Below, one piece after another: positions 7,109 through 15,470 of a DNA stretch of 15,497 nucleotides. Position numbers and translations under genes: made by a program. Origin of the DNA: Calditrichota bacterium (GTDB taxonomy: Bacteria; Calditrichota; Calditrichia; Calditrichales; Calditrichaceae); NCBI GenBank assembly GCA_024278715.1, contig JAJRSN010000064.1:1-15497 (forward strand), written 5' to 3'. A model generated the notes under the pieces. The model made no database searches. It saw only the letters and a program-made list of their open reading frames with translations, and was not told the origin of the DNA. Positions within the stretch are counted from its first letter, which is position 1, and each line of letters begins with the position of its first letter.

Positions 7109-8464
7109 TCAGAGAATGTTTTTTATATTTAATTCATCCATCTTACGATAAAGGGATGAAAGACTTATGTCCAATAATTTTGCAGCCTCATCTTTGTTAT
7201 TTCCGGTGCGCTTCAGAATTTTAATGATATGTTCGCGTTCAAAAACCGCCACTGCGTCTTTCAAACGATCGGGAATCGGGCTGCTGAACTCTTCGTTGAT
7301 TATATTCGGAGGTAAATCCTTTTTGGTAATATAATCGGATTCGCATAATATCAGCGCCCTCTCGATAACATTCTCCAATTCACGAATTCCGCCCTTCCAG
7401 GGGTAGTTCATCAAAATACGCATCGTTTCGTTGTCCGTACCGATAACTTTTCGCTTTAATTCGTAATTATATTTTTTAATAAAATGATCCACCAATAAAG
7501 GAATATCTTCCCGACGCTCGTTTAAAGAAGGAAGTTTTATTTCCACCACGTTTAAACGATAATAAAGATCATCGCGGAATCTGCCGTCTTCCATGTCCTT
7601 CACCAAATCGCGGTTTGTGGCGGCAATAATCCGAACATCTATCTCGATCGGAGAGGTTCCGCCCACAGGCATAATCACCCCTTCTTCGATAGCCCTTAAT
7701 AATTTTACCTGAAGATGCAAGGGAATATCGCCCACCTCGTCTAAAAACAGAGTTCCGCCGTTGGCGATTTTAAAATATCCGTCTTTATCGCGAATTGCTC
7801 CGGTAAAAGCGCCTTTTTTATGCCCGAAAAATTCGCTTTCCATCAACGTGCCCACGATGGCGCCGCAGTTAATAGCCACAAACGGCTTGTTGGCGCGATC
7901 GCTGTTAAAGTGAATGGCTCGGGCGACCAATTCTTTACCCGTACCGCTTTTACCCGTGATGAGAACATTGCCTTTGGTTTTTGCCACCTTTTGAATAAGT
8001 TTAAAAACCTCTTTCATTTGATGGCTTTGACCGACGATATTGCTGAAGTCATAACGTGAATGTATTTCGCGGCGCAGGGCGATGTTTTCTAAAATCAATT
8101 CTTTATGTTTAATCAGACGTTGAATTTTCAACAGAACGTCGTCAAAATCGAAGGGCTTTAAAATATAATCGTGAGCGCCCAGCCTTAAGGCTTCGATCGC
8201 CGTTTCCAAACTTCCGTAAGCGGTGATAATAATAACCGAAGTCTGTGGATAAACCTGCAAACAACGTTTTGTTAATTGCATGCCGTCCACCTCGGGCATC
8301 TTTAAATCGGTGACCAGAATATCGTAATCTTTTTTATCGAGATGCTCCAGGGCTTCTTTTCCGTCGGAGGCTACCTGAACTTCGTAACCCTCTTCCAGAA
8401 GCACCATTTTTAAAGAATCCCGAATGGATCGTTCGTCATCGACAACCAATATATTAGCTTTCAT
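7109..8464 (-). CDS. NtrC-family sigma-54-dependent response regulator
   Basis: This 451-residue DNA-binding regulator has three parts: receiver (about 4-120, acidic pair Asp9-Asp10, phosphoacceptor Asp53 in VTDLKMP, Lys103 in LKPFD), AAA+ domain (about 140-375) and a Fis-type helix-turn-helix (about 424-442, NNKDEAAKLLDISLSSLYRK). The AAA+ part keeps Walker A GKSGTGKE (171-178), the sigma-54 contact GAFTGA (218-223), Walker B GTLFLDEVGD (237-246) and the arginine-finger region FRDDLYYRLN, so it should be an active enhancer-binding ATPase. Its first 11 nt overlap the 3' end of the histidine kinase gene, marking a cognate pair. The malic enzyme gene follows within 18 nt. I looked for sigma-54 promoters (GG-N10-GC) in the spacers of this window and found none that convinced me, so its targets are open. 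Confidence 0.95.
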   Translation of the reverse strand: MKANILVVDDERSIRDSLKMVLLEEGYEVQVASDGKEALEHLDKKDYDILVTDLKMPEVDGMQLTKRCLQVYPQTSVIIITAYGSLETAIEALRLGAHDYILKPFDFDDVLLKIQRLIKHKELILENIALRREIHSRYDFSNIVGQSHQMKEVFKLIQKVAKTKGNVLITGKSGTGKELVARAIHFNSDRANKPFVAINCGAIVGTLMESEFFGHKKGAFTGAIRDKDGYFKIANGGTLFLDEVGDIPLHLQVKLLRAIEEGVIMPVGGTSPIEIDVRIIAATNRDLVKDMEDGRFRDDLYYRLNVVEIKLPSLNERREDIPLLVDHFIKKYNYELKRKVIGTDNETMRILMNYPWKGGIRELENVIERALILCESDYITKKDLPPNIINEEFSSPIPDRLKDAVAVFEREHIIKILKRTGNNKDEAAKLLDISLSSLYRKMDELNIKNIL

Positions 8465-10250
8465 GGTCTCTCTCCGTTGTGGTATTTAAAGGCAGTTTAA
8501 TTGTAAACCGACTGCCTTCTCCAACCTTACTCTGAACTTCAATTTTACCGTTAAAATTTTTGATTATTCCGTAACTAACCGACAATCCCAACCCGGTGCC
8601 GTGCCCCACTTCTTTGGTGGTAAAAAAAGGTTCAAAAATTTTATTCAGGTAATCTTCGGGAATACCCGTGCCGTCATCTTTTATGGTGATAATAACATTT
8701 TGTTCTGATTGGGCGGTATTGATTTCGATGGTTCCCTTACCGTTTTTCAGGGCATCCAAAGCGTTAATCATTATGTTTAAAAACACCTGTAAAAGTTGAT
8801 CCGACACAAGGTATAAATTGGGTAAATCTTCCGCCAGAGATAACCGAAAATTCACATTTTTAGCGCGTTTATCGTATTTAACTATTCCGATGGCGTTACG
8901 AATAACATCATTGATATTTACCCATGAAGATTCCAAACCGGACGGTCGCGAAAAGTCCACCAATTCGCGAACTATTTTTGAGATGCGTTCGATGTTTGCC
9001 AAAATCGTGTTAATGTATTCTTCTATTGAATCATCCTTAACCTTGCGTTTGATAATTTGAGCCATTGACGAAATACTGGTTAAAGGATTCCCGATTTCGT
9101 GGGCGACTCCGGCGGCTAAAATTCCCAAACTTGCCATCTTCTCCTGATGCGAAATCTGGAATTGAGCTTCGCGAAGAGCTTTTGTCCGCTCTTCGATCTT
9201 CTTTTCCAGATTCTGATAAGACTCCAACAGTTTTTGACGCATGGTTTCGAATTCAACGGCTAATTCTTTTATTTCGTCCTTGCCCTCGATCGGAACCTTG
9301 TGCCTAAGATGTCCGCGGCTTATTTGGTTGGCGGCAAAAACCAGAGACCGTAAAGGCTTTGAAATACTTTGCGCCGTTAAAATGGCGAAGAAAAACAAAA
9401 GAATACCCAGCAAAAGGTTTGCTACGATAATCTGGAATAAAAATTTTTTCAAAGGAATAAAAATCATCGCGGTGGAAGACTGATAGATCAATTTCCATCC
9501 TGATCCCAATTCAGCCGACATGGTCAGCCAATTTTCATCACTGGTCAGAGCCGAAAGAAATTGACCGAATTTTTGACGCGCATTTTTATTACTTAATTGA
9601 AACACACGCACTTCCTCGTGCGATACAACAATTCCGTCGTTCAAAGACACCAGAAAAATCCGGGAAGCCTTATCGGAAACTTCAAATCTGGAAAAAATCT
9701 CTTCGAAAGGATACCTGATTATTACCGACACCGCCGAATCCAATTTTACAAATTTATAGAACGATGAATCGGAAATATTAAAATGCAGTTCCTCTTTACG
9801 GGATAATAAATGGTTTAATAACCGGGGATTTCGGAAGGAAAAAGAATCCACCATGGAAAGTTTGCCGCCGGTTATTACCCCCACAACTTCGTGATTGTAA
9901 TGTATCGATAATTTCTTCAAATTTTTTATAAACTGGGCTTCATTTTCCGCACTCTCGAGAAAGGCGATACACAGCACCTTGTCAAAATCAGCCATCATTT
10001 GATTTTTTTCGATCCAGACCGAAATATATCGTTCCAGATCCTGTTCGTAAATCTGCTTCAGTATCTCTTTATTCAAAAAGTAGCCGATTACGCTGAAAAT
10101 AAGAAGAGGCACGTAAGCAAAAAGCAGGAAATACAAAAAAAAACGCAATTTCATTCCGGAATATCGGAATTTGAAAAATCTATTAAACATAAAAATATTT
10201 TTTAATTCTGTAAATGTTACAACCCAAACTATACTTTTTTTCCGACTCAT
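8454..10250 (-). CDS. Membrane sensor histidine kinase (HAMP, HisKA, HATPase)
   Basis: The 598-codon frame encodes a classical sensor kinase. It has one membrane segment at about 36-59, an extracytoplasmic sensor region (about 61-268) without a family I recognise, a second membrane segment at about 269-292, HAMP (about 293-345), a short coiled coil, HisKA with the phosphoacceptor His384 in AGVAHEIGNPL, and HATPase with the N box QVFLNIMINALDAL (489-502), DDGTGIP (525-531) and GHGTGLGLS (549-557). It phosphorylates the overlapping response regulator. The start is uncertain: the ATG at 10250 has no ribosome-binding site, and neither have Met21 (10190) or Met33 (10154). Met33 would give the most ordinary N-terminus, basic residues followed at once by the first membrane helix. 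The stimulus is unknown. Confidence 0.93.
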   Translation of the reverse strand: MSRKKSIVWVVTFTELKNIFMFNRFFKFRYSGMKLRFFLYFLLFAYVPLLIFSVIGYFLNKEILKQIYEQDLERYISVWIEKNQMMADFDKVLCIAFLESAENEAQFIKNLKKLSIHYNHEVVGVITGGKLSMVDSFSFRNPRLLNHLLSRKEELHFNISDSSFYKFVKLDSAVSVIIRYPFEEIFSRFEVSDKASRIFLVSLNDGIVVSHEEVRVFQLSNKNARQKFGQFLSALTSDENWLTMSAELGSGWKLIYQSSTAMIFIPLKKFLFQIIVANLLLGILLFFFAILTAQSISKPLRSLVFAANQISRGHLRHKVPIEGKDEIKELAVEFETMRQKLLESYQNLEKKIEERTKALREAQFQISHQEKMASLGILAAGVAHEIGNPLTSISSMAQIIKRKVKDDSIEEYINTILANIERISKIVRELVDFSRPSGLESSWVNINDVIRNAIGIVKYDKRAKNVNFRLSLAEDLPNLYLVSDQLLQVFLNIMINALDALKNGKGTIEINTAQSEQNVIITIKDDGTGIPEDYLNKIFEPFFTTKEVGHGTGLGLSVSYGIIKNFNGKIEVQSKVGEGSRFTIKLPLNTTTERDHES

Positions 10251-10809
10251 GCAACAGCGACGGGCAACAGAATACCGCCAAAAAATGAAAAAAAGAAAAT
10301 CTTTTTTCCGAATATTTCTTTAACGCCTCAGCCGAATCTGTTGTCATCGAACTCTTTTTCTCTTTCTTTTAAAGAATGCAAATATACAACGATTTTTAAT
10401 TAATTTAAAATTTTGTTATTCAATTTTGAATGTTAATAAAAATTACTTTTTCCCTTGCCGCGCATTTAATCGAAAATCCATAAAATTCGTAGCAAATTCT
10501 TCTGATTTAAAAGGACTCCGTGCTGCCTAAGCGCAGAAATTACAAGGGAAAATTTTGTCAAAAGCAAAAAAACCGGAAAGCAATGACGAGAGATTTTTTC
10601 GGAGCGCTGTCATTATTTTTCATTTTTCTGCGTATTTCATTTAACTTTCGGCGATAATTGTCGATGTGGAAATTCGGCTGAAATATTTTAATTTTGAATT
10701 AATAAATGAAAGGATTGTCATAACTCTTGAAACTATGAATGTTTTTTAGTATTTTGATCTCGGATTTTTCATCGGTTGGATAACTAACAAATAAACGAAG
10801 GGGTGAACC
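10251..10809. other. Divergent, AT-rich intergenic region
   Basis: About 560 bp separate the minus-strand kinase gene from the plus-strand cytochrome gene. The region is rich in A and T runs and must hold both outward promoters, but I see no pair of -35 and -10 boxes good enough to report. A TTGTCA at 10715-10720 and a TATGAA at 10734-10739 are spaced too closely. AATGAC at about 10581 and GTCATT at about 10608 form a weak inverted repeat. No coding frame with a ribosome-binding site, no 7-bp array and no GG-N10-GC site was found. Confidence 0.5.
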
Positions 10810-11355
10810 ATGAGAAGATTTATCAAATTATGTTTTATGGTCATTCTGACTTTAGGAGTGCTCTACTCTTTTAGTCAGGCTAATGATTTTAAGTATGTTG
10901 GGGTGGCGAAATGTAAAACTTGCCATAATACTAAAAAAATCGGAAAACAATACACGGTTTGGAAAAACAGCCTTCATGCTAAAGCGATGGAATCATTAAA
11001 AAGCGAAAAAGCGCTAAAGTACGCAAAAGAACACAAAATTGCCGATCCCTCAAAAGACGCCACATGTACAAAATGCCATTCAACCATGGCTTCCATTGAC
11101 AAATCCCTGATCGATCCCAAGGGCAAACTTACAATTGAAGAAGGCGTTTCCTGCGAGTCGTGCCACGGTCCCGGAAGCGTTTACAAGAAAAGAAGTATTA
11201 TGATCGACCGCGAAAAAGCCATTGCAAGCGGATTGGTTGTTCCTACGGAAAAAGTTTGCGTTACCTGTCATAACAAGGATAATCCTTTCTACAAACCTTT
11301 TGATTTCAAAACTTATTCAGCAAAAATCGCTCATCCGGTACCAAAGAAGAAATAA
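10810..11355 (+). CDS. Exported tetraheme cytochrome c, c554-like
   Basis: This 181-residue protein has a signal peptide (RRFIK, hydrophobic core at about 6-22, likely cleavage after SFSQA at about 24) and four CxxCH heme-attachment motifs: CKTCH 35-39, CTKCH 86-90, CESCH 115-119 and CVTCH 150-154. The opening Y-V-G-x-x-K-C followed by a W-K-x-S-L-H segment is typical of the cytochrome c554/c-prime group of multiheme electron carriers. Other histidines (for example His56 and His175) could be distal ligands. It probably shuttles electrons in the periplasm or at the outer face of the membrane; no reductase partner lies in the window. AAGGGG sits 6 nt before the ATG, and a strong terminator follows, so it looks monocistronic. 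Donor and acceptor are unknown. Confidence 0.92.
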   Translation: MRRFIKLCFMVILTLGVLYSFSQANDFKYVGVAKCKTCHNTKKIGKQYTVWKNSLHAKAMESLKSEKALKYAKEHKIADPSKDATCTKCHSTMASIDKSLIDPKGKLTIEEGVSCESCHGPGSVYKKRSIMIDREKAIASGLVVPTEKVCVTCHNKDNPFYKPFDFKTYSAKIAHPVPKKK

Positions 11356-11377
11356 ATTCTGACGGTTCTAATTCTTT

Positions 11378-11411
11378 AAGCCATTATCCTTTTGGGGTAA
11401 TGGCTTTTTTT
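11378..11411 (+). terminator. Rho-independent terminator of the cytochrome gene
   Basis: A 12-bp stem (AAGCCATTATCC with GGGTAATGGCTT, one G-T pair) and a 5-nt loop are followed by seven T residues. It begins 22 nt after the cytochrome stop codon on the same strand. Confidence 0.93.
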
Positions 11412-11523
11412 GTTTCCTTTTTGAGCTTATATTTAGTCAAATATATCTTAACTGAAAAATTTGATTTTCGGAAAAGATATGACAGAATTTTGACTTGTTA
11501 TTAAATTGATAAACGGACTCCGA

Positions 11524-13572
11524 ATGTTTATTAAATCTGTTCTTCAAATATTGAGGAATTACAAATATCTTCTTATACTTTACTTATCTATTGCTCTTTT
11601 ATTGATTGCCAGTTCTCTATTCGAGCTTCGGCAAAGCAAGCGGGAATTAATCGAACTTATGCGCTCGCAGGCGGAATCGACTTTAAATTCGCTGATCATG
11701 GCGTCCGAAAGCGTGCTAAAAAGCAACGCCCATTCTCAACAAATTCTCAAACATCAAATCGCGGATATCCTCGGCGTATTCAGTACGGCGCACCGTTTCC
11801 GATTACTCAGAAACGGATTTTTCGATTCGCTTGCTTCAACGGTCGGAGCCGAAGGAATTCTTATTCTTGATCCCGATCTGAAAATCACAAAAAAATACGG
11901 ATCGTTCCAAAACTTTGACGATAACGATTTAAACCGAATATTAATGCGCATTCAAAACTTGCACACTCTGGGCGGCGATACCATTATCTGGAAAAGAACT
12001 TCTCCCATCGGTTCTTCTCATTGGCATTATTTTGGCGCCCTTGTAACTCCCAGAGCAAACACAGTGGTTATCGATATCGATTGGGCGCATATTAAACCGC
12101 TTTCTCAATCGGTGGGTTTTGGGCATCTTGTGAGACAATTAGCCGAAGAAAACCCGTCGATTGTTTACCTTGCACTGCAGGATTCGTTTACCATCGTCTC
12201 GGCGGCGGGCAAGGTTCAATTATTGGAACCGGTTTCTCAATCAAAGTTTTTACAAAATGTCTTTGTCCGGAAAACATTTGATTACCGAATCATTGATTTT
12301 GACACATTAAGCGTGTTCGAAGCCGTTCGTTCCTTTTATTATGAAAACAATCTGGTCGGAATTTTTCGGCTGGGACTTTCCATCGAACCGTTAAAGAATA
12401 TCAATGACCGCATCTACCGTCGTCTGATCATTATTACATTCATTCTTATTTTTATCGCTTCCATTATGCTGACGTTTATCTTTATTCGCCAACGTTACGA
12501 CTTACTGAAAAGACAATTCACCGTTGTCGAGACCTATTCTTCGAATATTATCGAAAATGTAAGCGACGCCATTCTGGTCTTTAACAATCGATCGGGAATA
12601 CAAATTTTCAACCGAGCGGCGGAACAGTTGTTTAAAAAGAATAAGACGGAGGTGCTGAACCATTCGGTTGAAGCTCTATTCGAAATAGACTTTTGTCTTG
12701 ATTTAAAGAAGGCGGACCATGAAATCCGCCAGATAGAATGTACTATTGCCGGTCGGCATAAAATTCTCTTAATTTCAAAAAGCTCGTTTTTTGACGGAGA
12801 CGAGCGCCTTAATTTCATTCTGGTTATTCGGGATGTCACGGATCAAAAACGGATGGAAGACCGCTTAAAACGTCAGGAGCAGTTAACCGCCATGGGACAG
12901 CTTGCCGCCGGCGTTGCGCATGAAATACGAAATCCTTTAAACAGCATCAGCACCATTGTTCAACAATTAAGAAAAGACTTTACTCCGAAGGAAGAGCACG
13001 ATATTTATCAGGAATTAACGGCTATTGTTTACAACGAGGTGAAACGCATCAATGAAAAAATAAATGAATTTCTGCGCTTCTCGCGTCCGGACCCTTTAAG
13101 ACCGCAAAAATTTTATTTACAGAAATGGCTAAAGGATATTATCCGGCAATACGAGGCTTTGTTGAAAGAAAAAAGCATCACCTTGAAACTCCGTTTTAAC
13201 TGGGACGGCGAAGTTCTGTGGGACGCCAATCAAATACGGCAGGTTTTGATTAATTTGATTCAAAATGCCGTGGATGCCATGGATAAAGGAGGATCGCTGA
13301 CCATAGAAATCCGAAAAGAAGGCGAAGAGATTATTTTGGAAATTGAAGACAGCGGAAAAGGCATTCCCGAAGAAAATCTTGAAAAGATATTTAATCTTTA
13401 TTTTACGACAAAAGCCCACGGAACGGGAATCGGCTTGAGCATGGTTCAAAGAATAGTTTTTGAACACGAAGGAACGATATCGGTTCAAAGCAAAACCGGC
13501 GAGGGAACCCGATTTACAATCCGATTACCACAGGAAGTTAAAATTTCCGGAAAGCAGGGCGTCTCCGTTTAA
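11524..13572 (+). CDS. PAS-domain membrane histidine kinase without adjacent regulator
   Basis: From ATG 11524 the protein has 682 residues; a TTG at 11506 would add six, but nothing favours it. The order is: membrane segment (about 14-33), extracytoplasmic sensor region (about 35-298), second membrane segment (about 300-321), PAS domain (about 340-440), HisKA with His466 in AGVAHEIRNPLNS, and HATPase with N box LINLIQNAVDAM (575-586), DSGKGIP (609-615) and HGTGIGLS (632-639). All catalytic boxes are intact. Only a weak CGGA precedes the ATG. The gene follows the cytochrome gene after a terminator, and repeats follow it, so no regulator is encoded nearby. This NtrB-like kinase type usually serves sigma-54 regulators; the regulator at 7109-8464 is a possible partner, but that is speculation. 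Confidence 0.92.
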   Translation: MFIKSVLQILRNYKYLLILYLSIALLLIASSLFELRQSKRELIELMRSQAESTLNSLIMASESVLKSNAHSQQILKHQIADILGVFSTAHRFRLLRNGFFDSLASTVGAEGILILDPDLKITKKYGSFQNFDDNDLNRILMRIQNLHTLGGDTIIWKRTSPIGSSHWHYFGALVTPRANTVVIDIDWAHIKPLSQSVGFGHLVRQLAEENPSIVYLALQDSFTIVSAAGKVQLLEPVSQSKFLQNVFVRKTFDYRIIDFDTLSVFEAVRSFYYENNLVGIFRLGLSIEPLKNINDRIYRRLIIITFILIFIASIMLTFIFIRQRYDLLKRQFTVVETYSSNIIENVSDAILVFNNRSGIQIFNRAAEQLFKKNKTEVLNHSVEALFEIDFCLDLKKADHEIRQIECTIAGRHKILLISKSSFFDGDERLNFILVIRDVTDQKRMEDRLKRQEQLTAMGQLAAGVAHEIRNPLNSISTIVQQLRKDFTPKEEHDIYQELTAIVYNEVKRINEKINEFLRFSRPDPLRPQKFYLQKWLKDIIRQYEALLKEKSITLKLRFNWDGEVLWDANQIRQVLINLIQNAVDAMDKGGSLTIEIRKEGEEIILEIEDSGKGIPEENLEKIFNLYFTTKAHGTGIGLSMVQRIVFEHEGTISVQSKTGEGTRFTIRLPQEVKISGKQGVSV

Positions 13573-13635
13573 AACTTGCGGACATCTTCCCGGAAAAGAA
13601 GGATAAGTTGATTTTAGTTAAGGGTTAAGCGGTAT

Positions 13636-13677
13636 CGTAATGCGTAATGCGTAATGCGTAATGCGTAATGCGTAATG
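13636..13677. repeat. Perfect heptamer tandem repeat, six copies of CGTAATG
   Basis: Six exact head-to-tail copies of CGTAATG are followed by the degenerate unit AGTTATC. It lies about 60 bp after the PAS kinase stop codon and is not coding. This is the least degenerate of the arrays in the window, implying recent expansion. Confidence 0.95.
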
Positions 13678-13718
13678 AGTTATCGGCATTTAATCCATTG
13701 TAGTTAAATTTGGTTATT

Positions 13719-13747
13719 CGTTAAGCGTTAATGGTATAAGCGTTAAG
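13719..13747. repeat. Heptamer array of CGTTAAG type, first block
   Basis: The block reads CGTTAAG, CGTTAAT, GGTATAAG, CGTTAAG; the third unit has 8 bp. The same units, including the 8-bp variant, recur at 13796-13831, and related units occur inside the 121-bp terminal repeats. Confidence 0.8.
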
Positions 13748-13795
13748 CGTTCTTCTTCATCTTCGTTTAACATTAAATATCACTTTGTAACTTTT

Positions 13796-13831
13796 CGTTA
13801 ATCGTTAAGGGTTAAGGGTATAAGCGTTAAG
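13796..13831. repeat. Heptamer array of CGTTAAG type, second block
   Basis: The block reads CGTTAAT, CGTTAAG, GGTTAAG, GGTATAAG, CGTTAAG. Its start, with the preceding CTTTT, matches bases 92-110 of the left terminal repeat in the same orientation, so this spacer carries a relative of the terminal element. Confidence 0.8.
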
Positions 13832-13851
13832 CTTGCCTCTACGAATCACTT

Positions 13852-13886
13852 ACTTGTCACTCGTCACTCGTTACTTTGTTACTTGT
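13852..13886. repeat. Heptamer array of ACTCGTC type
   Basis: Units ACTTGTC, ACTCGTC, ACTCGTT, ACTTTGT and TACTTGT follow one another in a 7-bp phase. The same units end the left array at 171-191. The rest of 13573-13929 holds only AT-rich linker, including an ACTTTAATCTT-like stretch shared with the terminal repeat, and no clear terminator for either flanking gene. Confidence 0.75.
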
Positions 13887-13929
13887 AAGGACTTTAATCT
13901 TTAATTTTACTCGTCACTTTGCTACTCCC

Positions 13930-15168
13930 TCAAACGCCGTCTGTTGTGGAATCCAACGGAACTTTTTCGATCCGGTGAGACTCCTTTAGTGATTTACCGT
14001 AAAGTCTAAAACTCAAAAGCATGGCGATGAGAATAAGAATTCCCGCGCTCACAAAAGGAATTCCCGGACCAAAACGATCGAAAAAGAATCCCGCCCAAAT
14101 GGGACCTATTACCCGTCCCAAAGAAGAAAACGATTGATTAATACCCAGAACTCCTCCCTGCTCATCCGCGCTTGCGTTTTTAGATATTAACGAAGCGACG
14201 GAGGGATTATGCATTCCGAAACCGAAGGCAATAACTGCGACAATCAGAATAAAAAAGCTCAGTGACTGAACAAAAGGAAAAACGATAAACGCGGAGCCGA
14301 GCAGCATTGTTGCCGTGGTAATTAAGCGTTTTTCGCCGAATTTACGGGCAAGCTTTCCGATAAACAGTCCCTGGGTTGTCGCGCTGATAACTCCTATCAT
14401 GGCAAAAAAGTAACCCGCCTGATCCGAGCGGAGCCCAAAATTGTGTTCCAGATAGAGCGCGAATATGGTCTCAAAATTGGCAAACGACATGGAAACAATA
14501 AAAAAGATCAGAAAAAGAATCCCGAGATTCGGATGAGTGACGGCTCGATAAAGTTTTTTTAAGTTGAACGGGCTGTAATCTTTTTTCACCAGATTTTTAA
14601 CGTCCAACGTTTCTTTGAGTTTAAAGTAGGCAAAAGCAAACGCAGTTAATGACAGAAAACCCGCCAAAAGCAGGGGCACCCTGTATCCGGCAAAATGGCT
14701 CAAAACTCCGCCAATCGCCGGTCCGAGAATGAATCCCAGTCCGAAAGCTGCGCCCACTAATCCCATGCCTTTAGCCCGTTCTTCCGGCGAGGTAATATCC
14801 GAAATATAAGCCATGGCAGTCGGCACGGTTGCCGCGGATATTCCGGTTAAAATTCTGGCGATGAATAAAACAATCAAATTGCCGCCCAGGGCAAACATAA
14901 CATGAGTAGCGGCTGAACCCAACAGACTGATTAACAAAACCGGTCGCCTGCCGATACGATCCGACAACCTGCCCCAGATCGGCGAAAAAATAAATTGCAT
15001 GAGCGAATAGACCATAATCATGGTAGCAACGGTTTTACCGATCTGATCGGGTTGAGTCACAAACTCTTCGAGATAATAGGGAATAATGGGAATGATCAGT
15101 CCGAATCCGAGCAAGTCGATAAAAATAACCAGAAAAATAATAATCAGTTCTTTTTTATGATTTTTCAT
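13930..15168 (-). CDS. MFS efflux transporter, TetA/DHA1-like
   Basis: The 412-residue protein has the twelve hydrophobic segments and central cytoplasmic loop (about 185-212) of a major facilitator drug:H+ antiporter. Marker motifs are the first-helix D18-LLGFGLIIPIIPYY, motif A GRLSDRIGRRPVLL (66-79) between helices 2 and 3, a conserved Arg105 in helix 4, and the antiporter motif C, GLGFILGPAIGG (143-154), in helix 5. These place it in the 12-helix TetA-like group, inner-membrane proton-driven exporters; the substrate cannot be read from sequence. AAAGGA lies close to the ATG (three bases between GG and ATG). Heptamer arrays flank it on both sides, in opposite orientation, and it is the only gene here so placed. 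Its base composition looks like the rest of the window. Confidence 0.92.
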   Translation of the reverse strand: MKNHKKELIIIFLVIFIDLLGFGLIIPIIPYYLEEFVTQPDQIGKTVATMIMVYSLMQFIFSPIWGRLSDRIGRRPVLLISLLGSAATHVMFALGGNLIVLFIARILTGISAATVPTAMAYISDITSPEERAKGMGLVGAAFGLGFILGPAIGGVLSHFAGYRVPLLLAGFLSLTAFAFAYFKLKETLDVKNLVKKDYSPFNLKKLYRAVTHPNLGILFLIFFIVSMSFANFETIFALYLEHNFGLRSDQAGYFFAMIGVISATTQGLFIGKLARKFGEKRLITTATMLLGSAFIVFPFVQSLSFFILIVAVIAFGFGMHNPSVASLISKNASADEQGGVLGINQSFSSLGRVIGPIWAGFFFDRFGPGIPFVSAGILILIAMLLSFRLYGKSLKESHRIEKVPLDSTTDGV

Positions 15169-15246
15169 AATCCTTTGCCGCTATTTTCAAAACGCCTAAT
15201 ATACTCATTTCGGATATTTTATTAAAGTTTTTCCGAGCGAAAAGGT

Positions 15247-15349
15247 CGTGATGCGTGACGCGTAATGAGTAACAGGGTGACAAGTAACGAGTGACGAGGT
15301 CGTGATGCATAATGCGTGATGAGTAGTGAGTGACCAGCAACCAGAGAAC
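15247..15349. repeat. Degenerate heptanucleotide array beside the right terminal repeat
   Basis: Three phased runs can be read: CGTGATG, CGTGACG, CGTAATG, AGTAACA (15247-15274); GGGTGAC, AAGTAAC, GAGTGAC (15275-15295); and seven units from CGTGATG to AGAGAAC (15301-15349). GGTCGTGATGC occurs twice, 54 bp apart. The last run aligns with the left array (122-163, reverse strand) with roughly three quarters of bases shared, while the next 121 bp are identical. The array lies upstream of the MFS gene and could overlap its promoter. Confidence 0.8.
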
Positions 15350-15470
15350 CCGCTTACACGCTTAACGATTAACGAAAAGTAAGATTAAAGTTCTTTCAAG
15401 ATTAAAGCAATGACAGCAAAAGGCAATTATTTAATTCCGGAGGAATTGAATGAAAATAGCCCAGTAATTT
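15350..15470 (+). repeat. Right copy of the 121-bp perfect terminal inverted repeat
   Basis: This is the exact reverse complement of bases 1-121. It contains the palindrome AATTCCGGAGGAATT (15433-15447). The repeat stops matching only because the window starts at base 1; beyond 15470 the right side continues with the rest of a near-palindrome, CCCAGTAATTTATTGCTGGG (15460-15479), so the true repeat is probably longer than 121 bp. Confidence 0.95.

Noticed and set aside
10251..10809. Sigma-54 promoter near TGGCGGTATTCTGTTGC upstream of the HAMP kinase
   Set aside because: The GG and GC pairs are 12 or 9 bases apart, whereas sigma-54 sites need 10, so the match is only superficial.
13636..13677. 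Tandem CGTAATG units as a CRISPR array or an origin with DnaA boxes
   Set aside because: There are no spacers between units, and the unit does not match the DnaA box TTATCCACA; it is a simple heptamer repeat.
15155..15340. A 61-codon minus-strand frame upstream of the MFS gene
   Set aside because: Its N-terminal half is a translation of the heptamer array (repeated Thr-His-His and Val-Thr patterns) and the rest overlaps the MFS start in another frame.
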